Source: Candidatus Uhrbacteria bacterium (lineage in GTDB: Bacteria > Patescibacteriota > Patescibacteriia > UBA9934 > GWF2-40-263). From it: DNA of 12,143 nt. Shown one piece after another: positions 6,941 through 12,143 of this stretch; positions within the stretch are counted from its first letter, which is position 1, and every line of letters begins with the position of its first letter. The position numbers and the translations under genes are program-made. The stretch spans positions 1-12,143 of the forward strand of contig JACQXU010000057.1 of the NCBI GenBank assembly GCA_016208545.1. The letters are read 5' to 3'. The notes under the pieces are model-generated. The model searched no databases, was not told the origin of the DNA, and was given only the letters and a program-made list of their open reading frames with translations.

Positions 6941-7405
6941 TTGCACAAGCACGACTTCGAACAATTTTATAAATTGAATTTAGATCGTATCTTTCGATAC
7001 GTTTATTTTCGTGTTGGACAAAATCGTTCTGTTTGCGAGGATTTGGTTTCGGAGATTTTTACAAAAGCGCTTGAACACTTTAATAGTTTTGATCCTGCGA
7101 TTTCAAGAAGCGCTTGGATTTATCGCATCGCACATAATCATCTTGCAAACTATTTTCGAGATAAAAAACCAGTTGTTGACATTGAAGAAGTATCCATTGT
7201 CGCTAAGACAAAAGATCAAACAGAAATTCAAGAAGCGCTTGGGCATTTATCAAAAGAAGATCGCAAAATTGTTACGATGAAGTATCTCGAAGGGTATAAT
7301 TATCAGGAAATCGGTGAAATTTTAGGAAAAACAGCCGGATCTGTGAAAATGGCCGCTCATCGAGCACTAAAATTGCTCAAACAAAAATATGTTGACACGA
7401 ATTGA
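6941..7405 (+). CDS. ECF-type RNA polymerase sigma factor
   Basis: This 154-residue protein has the two conserved parts of extracytoplasmic-function sigma factors. Region 2 is residues about 6-75 (DRIFRYVYFRVG, CEDLVSEIFTKAL, SAWIYRIAHNHLANYFR), which binds core polymerase and the -10. Region 4 is about 97-149 (LSKEDRKIVTMKYLEGYNYQEIGEILGKTAGSVKMAAHRALKLLK), a helix-turn-helix that reads the -35. The start appears to be TTG at 6941; the next in-frame stop upstream is at 6905-6907 and no ATG lies between. The TTG is 1 nt after the membrane protein stop, and the 3' end overlaps the anti-sigma-like gene by 17 nt, so the genes are tightly coupled. Target promoters are not known. Confidence 0.9.
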   Translation: MHKHDFEQFYKLNLDRIFRYVYFRVGQNRSVCEDLVSEIFTKALEHFNSFDPAISRSAWIYRIAHNHLANYFRDKKPVVDIEEVSIVAKTKDQTEIQEALGHLSKEDRKIVTMKYLEGYNYQEIGEILGKTAGSVKMAAHRALKLLKQKYVDTN

Positions 7406-7934
7406 ACGACAACTTAAAAAAGAAAAAAATTCCGCGATTGTCACGAATGAATTTCGCACTGCGCTTTGGTCTAAACTTTCAGCGGAAATTGATTCAAACA
7501 AAATTGCACAGCCTTTTGCTTTGCGTTTTAGATTTGCAGTTGTTGGAGTTGCATCTTTTGTTATTGTGTTCGGACTTGGAACCGGCGTTTATGCCTACGA
7601 AAGTCCGCAAGTCGTTGAAGGACACACACTATATTTTTTAAAAAACAATGTTGAAAAATTAGAGGAACGATCGGCTTGGACACCGGAAATGCGTGCGCAA
7701 TTTCGAACACGAATGGTTGAACGGCGTTTGCGCGAAGCAAAAGCTAATCAAGATCAGCCGGAACTCGAATTGCGCTTGCTCACAAAAGCCGGACGCGAAC
7801 TTGATTTAACAGTCGAAGAACTGCGTGGAGGTTTGAAAAATGAGCAAAAACGTCAAGAAATCATCAAAAAATTGAAAAAAATCAATGCGCGTTACAAATC
7901 GTCTGCAGGTCGTGTATATATAGACGTAAGATAA
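7389..7934 (+). CDS. Single-pass membrane anti-sigma-like protein
   Basis: This 181-residue protein has a cytoplasmic N-terminal part (1-48) with basic helices, one membrane segment (about 49-69) and an outer part. The outer part opens with YAYESPQVVEGHTLYFLKNNVEKLE (70-92) and is then helical and highly charged. The phrase resembles the LYxxK-E pattern of small exported domains that accompany sigma factors (DUF5667-like, from memory and not certain). It overlaps the sigma factor gene by 17 nt, which is typical for a sigma/anti-sigma pair. No zinc-binding HxxxCxxC motif of ZAS anti-sigma factors is seen. Its last codons (YIDV) overlap the outer arm of a long palindrome. An anti-sigma role is inferred from position and topology. 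Confidence 0.75.
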   Translation: MLTRIERQLKKEKNSAIVTNEFRTALWSKLSAEIDSNKIAQPFALRFRFAVVGVASFVIVFGLGTGVYAYESPQVVEGHTLYFLKNNVEKLEERSAWTPEMRAQFRTRMVERRLREAKANQDQPELELRLLTKAGRELDLTVEELRGGLKNEQKRQEIIKKLKKINARYKSSAGRVYIDVR

Positions 7935-8090
7935 TTATTAATCTATGAGACCTCTGCAAAACTCGCGATCTTTCGTTTCACGGGCACCCGGACATATCTT
8001 CAACGTACACTTCGGTACGTTTTCAGATCTGCCAGCCCGTTCAACGAAATATCATCAAGTTTTGCAAAGGTCCGTGATCTACGTCTATAT
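7918..8090. repeat. Large imperfect palindrome (MITE-like or long RNA hairpin)
   Basis: The core arms, 7949-7985 and 8035-8072, pair in three blocks. These are GACCTCTGCAAAACT with AGTTTTGCAAAGGTC (14 of 15), GATCTTTCGTT with AACGAAATATC (10 of 11), and ACGGGC with GCCCGT (6 of 6). Inside, AACGTAC (8002-8008) and GTACGTT (8015-8021) close a 6-nt loop, and the stretch between also pairs roughly. Outside, ATATAGACGTA (7918-7928) and TACGTCTATAT (8080-8090) are perfect 11-bp inverted repeats. The left outer arm codes the end of the anti-sigma-like protein, and the right one runs into the ATG of the next gene. I see no convincing target-site duplication and no transposase. Confidence 0.8.
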
Positions 8091-8361
8091 GTCAAAATTA
8101 TTCATTGTCGTGCCAGCAATCGTGACGCTTCTTGCGTTGCCAGTGGCGGGTGTATTTGCCGCTGAACCGACTCAAGCGGAACTCGAAGCGCGACGTCGAG
8201 CGCAGATTGAGTACAAAATCGAGCACATGACCGCGGTGCACAGTGCGATTCGTGAACGTTTCGCCCACAAGCAGGCATGGCTTGCTCAAAAGAAAGAGGA
8301 TTTGCGAGCTCGTCATCTTCGAATGATGGAATGGCGAAAGTGGAAATCGGAAAATAAGTAG
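8089..8361 (+). CDS. Small exported basic helical protein
   Basis: This 90-residue protein has a clear signal peptide (MSKLFIVVPAIVTLLALPVAGVFA, cleavage likely after the VFA at residues 22-24). The mature part is about 65 residues, almost all charged helix rich in Arg, Lys, Glu and His (EARRRAQIEYKIEHM, RERFAHKQAW, LRARHLRMMEWRKW). I do not recognise a family. The frame runs back to an ATG at 7945, but that part is the palindrome read as protein, so ATG 8089 is the real start. The gene sits between the sigma/anti-sigma pair and a strong terminator. It is thus probably the last gene of that unit and perhaps an exported sensor or effector in it; this role is inferred. Confidence 0.7.
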   Translation: MSKLFIVVPAIVTLLALPVAGVFAAEPTQAELEARRRAQIEYKIEHMTAVHSAIRERFAHKQAWLAQKKEDLRARHLRMMEWRKWKSENK

Positions 8362-8366
8362 GAAAG

Positions 8367-8398
8367 TAGGAAAGGGAATCACCCTTTCCTATTTTTTT
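8367..8398 (+). terminator. Strong intrinsic terminator of the sigma-factor unit
   Basis: TAGGAAAGGG (8367-8376) and CCCTTTCCTA (8382-8391) form a perfect 10-bp stem with a 5-nt loop, followed by seven T (8392-8398). It lies just after the small exported protein and just before cysS. Confidence 0.93.
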
Positions 8399-8432
8399 GT
8401 ATTATGCGATCATGTTTTGGAAAGCAAACCAT

Positions 8433-9806
8433 ATGTCCATTTTACTTTTCAACACACTCACTAAAAAAGAAGAGGAATTTCAGCCTCTCAAACCTAACAA
8501 AGTTGGCATTTACACTTGCGGTCCAACGGTTTATTGGTTTCCGCACATTGGGAATATGCGAGCTTATTTGTGTTCGGATTTGTTACGACGGACTTTTGAA
8601 TACAATAACTTTGAAGTTGAACTTGTTATAAACATCACAGACGTTGGGCATTTGACAAGTGACTCTGATGAAGGTGAAGACAAAATGATTGTTGCAATGA
8701 AACGAGAAGGGAAGACAGCGTATGAGATTGCTGATTTTTACACGAAAACGTTTTTGAAAGATTTGAATCGTTTGAATATTAAACCAGCGCATTATTATCC
8801 AAAAGCAACAGAGCATATCGCTGAACAAATTAAAATGATTCGTGATATTGAACGAAATGGTTTTACATACCAAACAACAGATGGAATTTATTTTGACACT
8901 TCAAAACTTCCTCAATATGGAATTTTGTCAGGACAAAAAAGTGAAGAGAAACAAGCTGGCGCGCGAGTTGAGATGAAGGAAAAACGAAACGCAACAGATT
9001 TTGCATTGTGGAAATTTTCGCCGGTTGGTTCACGACGCGAGATGGAATGGGAATCGCCGTGGGGAAAAGGTTTTCCTGGTTGGCACATTGAATGTTCAGC
9101 AATGTCAATTAAATATCTCGGAATGCCGTTTGATGTTCACACCGGCGGTATTGATCACATCCCGGTTCATCACGAAAACGAACTTGCTCAAGCGATAGGA
9201 TGTTGCGGCGCTTATCACGCGCGTTTTTGGATTCACAACGACTTTTTAACTGTTGATGGAGGAAAAATGAGCAAGTCGCTCGGAAATCTTTTCACGATTG
9301 ATGATTTGGTTGCGAAAGGTTTTGAACCGATCGCGTATCGTTATTTTATTTTGGGCGCGCACTATAGAGCGAAGTTGAATTTTACATGGTCAGCTCTTGA
9401 GTCCTCGCAAAATGCGTTGCGACGTTTGCGACAAATCGTTCGCGACTGGGATTCTCCTGAAATTGGTTGCGCGGAATATGAACAGAGATTTTTGGATGCG
9501 ATCAATAATGACATAAACATTCCGCAAGCTCTCGCTATTTTGTGGGAGATGGTTGGAGATGAGAAAATTCCAACATCAGCACGAGCGCGATCTATTCTCA
9601 AATTTGATTCTGTGCTTGGACTTGGTTTGGAAGATTATGTTGGAAAGCGGCTAGAGATTCCTGAAGAAGTTTTGGAATTAATGCGAAAACGTGATGAGGC
9701 GAGAGCGAAAAAAGATTGGGGAGAATCGGATCGTTTGCGAGAAGAAATTAAAAATAGAGGATATAAAGTTGAAGATACCGAATCAGGCATAAAAATTATG
9801 GAATGA
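8433..9806 (+). CDS. cysS: Cysteinyl-tRNA synthetase
   Basis: This 457-residue class I aminoacyl-tRNA synthetase charges tRNA-Cys with cysteine in the cytoplasm. Length is normal. Visible are the HIGH-type motif PHIGN (37-41), the KMSKS loop (278-282), and the zinc ligands C29 (YTCGPTVY), C221 (GWHIECSAM), H246 and E250 (VHHENE), with the same spacing as in the E. coli enzyme. The C-terminal helical part ends with KRDEARAKKDWGESDRLREEI, the usual anticodon-side signature. The start ATG 8433 (MSILLFNTL) is chosen because the family begins there; the frame runs back to 8397, inside the terminator. TATTAT at 8400-8405 could be its -10, without a visible -35. No T-box or other leader is seen. Confidence 0.97.
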   Translation: MSILLFNTLTKKEEEFQPLKPNKVGIYTCGPTVYWFPHIGNMRAYLCSDLLRRTFEYNNFEVELVINITDVGHLTSDSDEGEDKMIVAMKREGKTAYEIADFYTKTFLKDLNRLNIKPAHYYPKATEHIAEQIKMIRDIERNGFTYQTTDGIYFDTSKLPQYGILSGQKSEEKQAGARVEMKEKRNATDFALWKFSPVGSRREMEWESPWGKGFPGWHIECSAMSIKYLGMPFDVHTGGIDHIPVHHENELAQAIGCCGAYHARFWIHNDFLTVDGGKMSKSLGNLFTIDDLVAKGFEPIAYRYFILGAHYRAKLNFTWSALESSQNALRRLRQIVRDWDSPEIGCAEYEQRFLDAINNDINIPQALAILWEMVGDEKIPTSARARSILKFDSVLGLGLEDYVGKRLEIPEEVLELMRKRDEARAKKDWGESDRLREEIKNRGYKVEDTESGIKIME

Positions 9807-9884
9807 AATGAACTGTTGCACTATGTTTCCGGGCCAACGGACTCTTCGCCGTTGTTCCCTCCAACATAGTGCAACAACTCATTT
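9806..9884. repeat. Compact palindromic element between cysS and the lipoprotein gene
   Basis: TGTTGCACTATGTT (9814-9827) and AACATAGTGCAACA (9863-9876) are perfect 14-bp inverted repeats. Inside them CAACGG (9835-9840) and CCGTTG (9849-9854) form a second stem. Outside, ATGA/TCAT and flanking A/T extend the pairing to 9806-9884. No T-run follows, so it is not a standard terminator. It fills nearly all of the 95-bp spacer and begins at the cysS stop codon. A MITE-like or REP-like element is the likely identity. Confidence 0.82.
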
Positions 9885-9901
9885 AAACCTATCACGACAT
9901 T

Positions 9902-11062
9902 ATGAAAAAAATTTTCTTTTTAATCGCGATTCTCGCTTTTATTGGAGTTGGATGTATAAAATCAGTTCCGCAACAAACAATCGGCGCATCGCATTTTGGT
10001 CGTTTGGTTGGAGGAGATGTAACAGAAAGTTCAATCAAAAATGGATGGGTTCGTCCGCATCCAGGTCCATTTTGGTGGGATCAAATCGAAAAAGAAAAAG
10101 GCGCGCCGTACGACTGGTCTGTTACAGATCGCGAAGTTTTGTATTGGCAAGAACGCGATCAAGCGATCTTGGCAACAATTTGGCCTTATTCGCAATGGGA
10201 TCAAAATTCGTGTCATCCAAATAATCCAAAAGTTAAACATCCATTTGGTGATGAAATGATAAAAATGAACAGCCTTTGTCATGTTGAACCATTTCAAAAT
10301 TGGATTCGAGCAATGACCGAGCGTTACGACAAAGACGGCATTGACGATATGCCGGGCCTCAAATATCCAATCACACATTGGGAAATCGGAAATGAACCAG
10401 ACTTACAGACTCCGGAATTGAGTTTTTTTCAATCAGGTCCGTTTGCTTATTTGGAATTTTTTCGTTTAGCGTTTGATGAAATAAAAACCGCAGATCCAAA
10501 AGCGACTGTTCTGTTCGGCGGAATGTCAGGCATCAGTATGAACTCGCTTGCGTTTTGGCGTGGAGTTCTCACAAACGAACACGACAGAGGAGACGTCGGT
10601 AATATTCATTCGATTCAAGCGTCAGACCAGTTTTTCTCAAAAGAGTACCGTGAATTTTGGAATGGGCTTGGCCGTGAAAAACAACCGTTTTGGATTACGT
10701 CAGCACTTGTTGGTTCGCTTGAAGAAGAATTGAATGACGACACGAAAGCTCAAAAAACTTTCACAGGTTATGTTTCAGCATTCGCAAATGGCGCAGAGAA
10801 AATTTTTAATGCCAGTGAAAAATCAGAAGCAGTTTTTGAATTATTAGTTCAAACGATAGATGGTTTTGAAACTGTCGAATGGCAGACTGATCAATCTGTG
10901 AAATTTATTTTTCCAAAAAAGACAGTTTACGCGCTTTGGAACGGAGCTGCTGTTCCAGAAAATATAAAAGGAAAAGTTGATGTAATATATTACGACGGGA
11001 CGAGAAAAAGGATCAATTTGCGGGAAGTAGATACAACAAGACCTTTGTTAATTATTCCCTGA
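9902..11062 (+). CDS. Glycoside-hydrolase-like (clan A, GH39-like) lipoprotein
   Basis: This 386-residue protein has an N-terminal lipoprotein-type signal (MKKIFFLIAILAFIGVGC, lipidation likely at C18, though the -3 residue is Gly). The body fits a TIM-barrel glycosidase: IKNGWVRPHPGPFWWDQIE (45-63), WEIGNEPD (160-167) with the expected acid/base Glu165, and DVGNIHS (231-237). The strand that normally carries the nucleophile Glu (pattern PxWxTE) reads QPFWITSALVG (261-271), with Ser267 in its place. A C-terminal beta part (about 325-386, VYALWNG, VDVIYYDGT) resembles the small domain after such barrels. The protein may bind glycans and not cut them. No Shine-Dalgarno site is visible. Its stop codon lies in a short repeat next to the CobO-like gene. 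Confidence 0.75.
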   Translation: MKKIFFLIAILAFIGVGCIKSVPQQTIGASHFGRLVGGDVTESSIKNGWVRPHPGPFWWDQIEKEKGAPYDWSVTDREVLYWQERDQAILATIWPYSQWDQNSCHPNNPKVKHPFGDEMIKMNSLCHVEPFQNWIRAMTERYDKDGIDDMPGLKYPITHWEIGNEPDLQTPELSFFQSGPFAYLEFFRLAFDEIKTADPKATVLFGGMSGISMNSLAFWRGVLTNEHDRGDVGNIHSIQASDQFFSKEYREFWNGLGREKQPFWITSALVGSLEEELNDDTKAQKTFTGYVSAFANGAEKIFNASEKSEAVFELLVQTIDGFETVEWQTDQSVKFIFPKKTVYALWNGAAVPENIKGKVDVIYYDGTRKRINLREVDTTRPLLIIP

Positions 11063-11075
11063 GCCTGTCGAATGG
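11057..11075. repeat. Fragment of a widespread CCTGAGC-TGTCGAA repeat
   Basis: The sequence CCCTGAGCCTGTCGAATGG fills the 16-bp gap between the lipoprotein and CobO-like genes and supplies the lipoprotein's TGA stop (11060-11062). It closely resembles the TTCGACAGGCTCAGG repeat that I recall from many bacterial genomes. Confidence 0.5.
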
Positions 11076-11078
11076 AAT

Positions 11079-11606
11079 ATGTTTGGCCTCATTCAAATTT
11101 TTACTGGTGATGGCAAAGGAAAAACAACAGCCGCGCTTGGCGAAGCATTGCGCGCTGTCGCGATTGGAAAAAAAGTTGGAATTATTTTTTTTGACAAAGG
11201 CGGAACGCATTATTCCGAGCGAAAGATTCTGGATAAGCTCGGGATTTTTTATTTAGCAACAGGTCGTGATCGTATAGATCCAAAAAATGGTCGGTTTGAT
11301 TTTTCAATTCAATATATTGATAGGGAAGAGGCGGAGCGAGGTTTGAAAGAAGTTCAACGATTGTTTGACGAAGGATTTGATTTGGTTGTTTTGGACGAGA
11401 TAAATTCAACAACGTCACTTGGAATGCTTTCTGAAAAAGATGTTTTGTGTTTGATTGATTCAAAACCTGAAAAAACAGAATTAATTTTGACTGGTCGAAA
11501 CGCACCAGAATTTTTTATAAAAAAAGCGCACCTCGTGACAGAAATGCTTTTACAAAAACATTATTTTTATTCTGGCGTGAAAGCAAGAGAAGGATTGGAT
11601 TATTAA
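11079..11606 (+). CDS. CobO/BtuR-type corrinoid adenosyltransferase
   Basis: This 175-residue P-loop protein matches ATP:cob(I)alamin adenosyltransferases of the CobA/CobO/BtuR family, which attach 5'-deoxyadenosine to corrinoids. Visible are the P-loop GDGKGKTTAALG (10-21), a Walker B-like strand DLVVLDEI, the ELILTGRNAPEF segment, and the C-terminal signature KHYFYSGVKAREGLDY. It is shorter than typical members (about 190-200) because it lacks the N-terminal helix. No cobalamin synthesis, transport or B12-dependent enzyme is nearby, so it may salvage corrinoid or serve another nucleotide role. The ATG at 11079 starts 16 nt after the lipoprotein gene. Its TAA overlaps the T-tract of a terminator that serves the opposite strand. 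Confidence 0.88.
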   Translation: MFGLIQIFTGDGKGKTTAALGEALRAVAIGKKVGIIFFDKGGTHYSERKILDKLGIFYLATGRDRIDPKNGRFDFSIQYIDREEAERGLKEVQRLFDEGFDLVVLDEINSTTSLGMLSEKDVLCLIDSKPEKTELILTGRNAPEFFIKKAHLVTEMLLQKHYFYSGVKAREGLDY

Positions 11607-11631
11607 AAAAAATCAAGCGTATGAACGCTTG
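11605..11631 (-). terminator. Intrinsic terminator of the minus-strand lipoprotein gene
   Basis: On the minus strand CAAGCGT-TCAT-ACGCTTG forms a 7-bp stem (11614-11631), followed by one A and eight T (11605-11612). It lies 9 nt past the stop of the minus-strand gene. On the plus strand there is no T-run after the hairpin. Confidence 0.85.
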
Positions 11632-11640
11632 GAAAGAGAG

Positions 11641-12003
11641 TTACCTTTCGCCTGGACTTCTGTCGATTGGCGAAATCGGCGAGGTCGGTTGCGAAGCAGT
11701 CGTGATCTTGTTTTCGCTTGGTCTGGTACACCTGCAGATAATGACCTGGTACCGAACCTTGTTTTCTTCTCGAGCGGTCGCTGTCGAATCGTCTCTCTGA
11801 TACTCGATCTTATGATCCACGTGCGGACAAGTGCCTGCGCCTGCGTAATCGAGATTGAAGAATATCTCGTGGCACGGTTCCTCTGAATGAACAGTTGAGG
11901 CTTCGGTCTTTGGAGTATTTGCTTCTAGTGCTCTCCTTTGTTCATCGACTGTTTCTGGGTCACAGCCGATACACGTTACGAGAAGCACGACGAACAAGAG
12001 CAT
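11641..12003 (-). CDS. Small putative lipoprotein, unknown family
   Basis: From the ATG at 12003 this gives 120 residues; a GTG at 12009 would add two (M-Y). The N-terminus MLLFVVLLVTCIGCDPE is a lipoprotein signal with the modified Cys probably in IGC. The mature part has further Cys and His (EPCHEIFFNLDYAGAGTCPHVDHK, then IICRC) that could form disulfides or bind metal, and ends in a Ser/Pro-rich tail. AAGGGTAAG about 6-14 nt upstream of the ATG may be a ribosome site. The strand is opposite to all other genes here, a terminator follows the stop, and base composition is richer in G+C (for example 33 of 60 at 11821-11880 against 22 of 60 at 11341-11400). Foreign origin is possible. I do not recognise the family. 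Confidence 0.65.
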   Translation of the reverse strand: MLLFVVLLVTCIGCDPETVDEQRRALEANTPKTEASTVHSEEPCHEIFFNLDYAGAGTCPHVDHKIEYQRDDSTATAREENKVRYQVIICRCTRPSENKITTASQPTSPISPIDRSPGER

Positions 12004-12042
12004 GTACACTTACCCTTATGAGGTGACAATATGCTAGGTTAG

Positions 12043-12059
12043 GGGTAACAAAGGGTAAC
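12043..12059. promoter_or_regulatory. GGGTAAC direct repeats in a divergent spacer
   Basis: GGGTAAC occurs at 12043-12049 and 12053-12059, exactly 10 bp apart. A related inverted copy, TTACCC, lies at 12011-12016. The repeats sit between a minus-strand gene and a plus-strand gene that start about 67 bp apart, so they may be an operator shared by both. Confidence 0.4.
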
Positions 12060-12070
12060 TCCTTTGAAAT

Positions 12071-12143
12071 ATGCCTAAAAACCATACCCCTGCAGCTCCA
12101 AGAGATATTAGATTCCGTTGGTATAAACAGGTCGAACAATACA
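12071..12143 (+). CDS. 5' fragment of an unknown gene, cut by the window end
   Basis: An ATG at 12071 opens a frame of 24 codons that runs off the window (MPKNHTPAAPRDIRFRWYKQ and beyond). The RxxRFRWYKQVEQ pattern loosely recalls the N-terminal helix-turn-helix of some DDE transposases and integrases, but too little is visible to say so. No Shine-Dalgarno site is present. Confidence 0.35.
   Translation, partial: MPKNHTPAAPRDIRFRWYKQVEQY

Noticed and set aside
7945..8088. N-terminal extension of the small exported protein from ATG 7945
   Set aside because: It translates the palindrome and would bury the signal peptide behind 48 residues.
8397..8432. Longer CysS start at 8397
   Set aside because: It begins inside the T-run of the preceding terminator and adds residues not found in the family.
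9806..9884. Rho-independent terminator for cysS
   Set aside because: The stem is not followed by a T-run on either strand, although some termination effect cannot be excluded.
11629..11886. Plus-strand frame across the minus-strand lipoprotein
   Set aside because: The minus strand has a signal peptide, a lipoprotein Cys and a terminator; the plus frame has none of these.

Overview
The window looks like a piece of a small, compact bacterial genome, most likely a Patescibacteria (Candidate Phyla Radiation) lineage. This is an inference. It rests on a short mraZ-rsmH-ftsL block that does not continue into the usual cell-wall genes, a MEMO-CapA fusion protein, a thioester-less alpha-2-macroglobulin, few Shine-Dalgarno sites, and many short repeats at gene ends. 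TGA ends several full-length, well-conserved genes (rsmH, cysS, the glycosidase-like lipoprotein), so the code is standard and not the UGA-glycine code of Gracilibacteria/SR1.

Layout. (1) 1-4369: the 3' part of an alpha-2-macroglobulin-like surface protein, followed by an overlapping membrane-anchored MEMO/CapA fusion. A heptamer repeat and an intrinsic terminator close this unit. (2) 4371-6382: a promoter overlapped by MraZ boxes spaced exactly 10 bp apart, then mraZ, a repeat- and hairpin-rich spacer, rsmH with the best Shine-Dalgarno site in the window, another repeat spacer, and a small FtsL-like protein. (3) 6385-8398: an extended -10 promoter that would give a leaderless mRNA, a multi-pass membrane protein, an ECF-type sigma factor with a TTG start, an overlapping single-pass anti-sigma-like protein, a large imperfect palindrome (about 173 bp), a small exported basic helical protein, and a strong terminator. 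(4) 8433-11606: cysS, a 75-bp palindrome, a glycoside-hydrolase-like lipoprotein that appears to lack its catalytic nucleophile, and an orphan CobO/BtuR-type adenosyltransferase. (5) 11607-12143: a minus-strand small lipoprotein with its own terminator and richer G+C, a divergent spacer with GGGTAAC direct repeats, and the first 24 codons of another plus-strand gene cut by the window end.

How the genes work together. MraZ is expected to repress its own operon through the boxes. RsmH methylates 16S rRNA and FtsL belongs to the division machinery. The sigma/anti-sigma pair with its membrane and exported partners looks like an envelope-sensing switch. The A2M and MEMO-CapA proteins look like an envelope surface module. 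The most unusual items are the long palindrome at 7918-8090, the MEMO-CapA fusion, the glycosidase-like protein without its nucleophile, and the 7-nt tandem repeats whose every unit carries a stop codon at gene 3' ends.
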